From: Cohnella endophytica
GTDB taxonomy: Bacteria; Bacillota; Bacilli; Paenibacillales; Paenibacillaceae
NCBI RefSeq assembly: GCF_003628305.1
Contig: NZ_RBZM01000013.1
Coordinates: forward strand, 50,049-114,048
DNA: 64,000 nucleotides
Direction: 5' to 3'
Shown here: positions 63,953 to 64,000 of the stretch, piece after piece
How the letters are laid out: each line of letters begins with the position of its first letter
How positions within the stretch are numbered: position 1 is the stretch's first letter
Translations under genes and position numbers: made by a program
The notes under the pieces: generated by a model
The model's input: the letters and a program-made list of their open reading frames with translations, nothing else
Told to the model about the DNA's origin: nothing
Database searches by the model: none

Positions 63953-64000
63953 ATGCGTTTAGGGAAAGTGCTTGAGGAGAAACGAATGCAGATCGTAAGA
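63953..64000 (+). CDS. 5' end of an unidentified gene, cut by the window edge
   Basis: ATG at 63953 behind GGGGAGGCGG, followed by 16 open codons (MRLGKVLEEKRMQIVR). Too short to assign. The region just before it, with a C-run and short dyads, could be the end of a mobile element, but that is a guess. Confidence 0.35.
   Translation, partial: MRLGKVLEEKRMQIVR

Overview
The window looks like a chromosomal segment of a Paenibacillaceae bacterium (Paenibacillus or Cohnella type). The evidence is strong Gram-positive ribosome binding sites, U-tailed hairpin terminators, a GH11 xylanase with a cre-like site, 7TMR-DISM sensor kinases, and a dense set of S-layer-homology (SLH) surface proteins. No rRNA, tRNA or CRISPR array was seen.

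Layout. 1-14.1 kb: three giant secreted SLH proteins on the minus strand, built from beta-propeller, Ig-like and GLUG repeats; the third is a mosaic of the other two. 14.2-18.2 kb: a hybrid 7TMR-DISM sensor kinase and a SARP-type response regulator. 18.4-20.2 kb: a formylglycine-enzyme-like lipoprotein and the xylanase. 20.3-26.9 kb: YibE/F membrane protein, two HupE/UreJ-like membrane proteins and an SLH-anchored metallophosphatase. 27-41.4 kb: an accessory and regulatory zone with an HD-GYP protein, VOC and WYL proteins, an SLH protein, a FliD-like operon, two nearly identical OmpR-type regulators (one with its 7TMR-DISM kinase), an SRPBCC/ArsR pair, an azoreductase, a tRNA-dihydrouridine synthase and a broken SLH-type gene. 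41.3-49.3 kb: a GT2 polysaccharide synthase, a small exported protein and a giant DUF5695-type protein behind a cre-overlapped promoter, divergent from an AraC regulator. 50.5-57.1 kb: OsmC, a small membrane protein and a giant SLH repeat protein. 57.5-61.4 kb: a large ATPase/GAF/LuxR regulator. 62-64 kb: orphan immunity-like genes and a gene start cut by the window edge.

Two signals stand out. First, four copies of one promoter architecture lie between 28 and 41 kb: a 24-bp core with 11-bp-spaced direct repeats, then exactly 18 bp, then an extended -10. They precede the HD-GYP gene, an SLH gene, the FliD-like operon and the broken SLH-type gene, and look like an activator-dependent surface/motility regulon. 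Second, an 11-bp sequence that reads as the C-terminal HVEC tail of an RlmD/RumA-type rRNA methyltransferase recurs four times in one orientation, each time behind the 3' end of a gene and with no rlmD gene present. With displaced 3'-end copies of the sarp-type regulator, the GT2 gene and the orphan regulator, this suggests that genes here have repeatedly been inserted behind existing genes.
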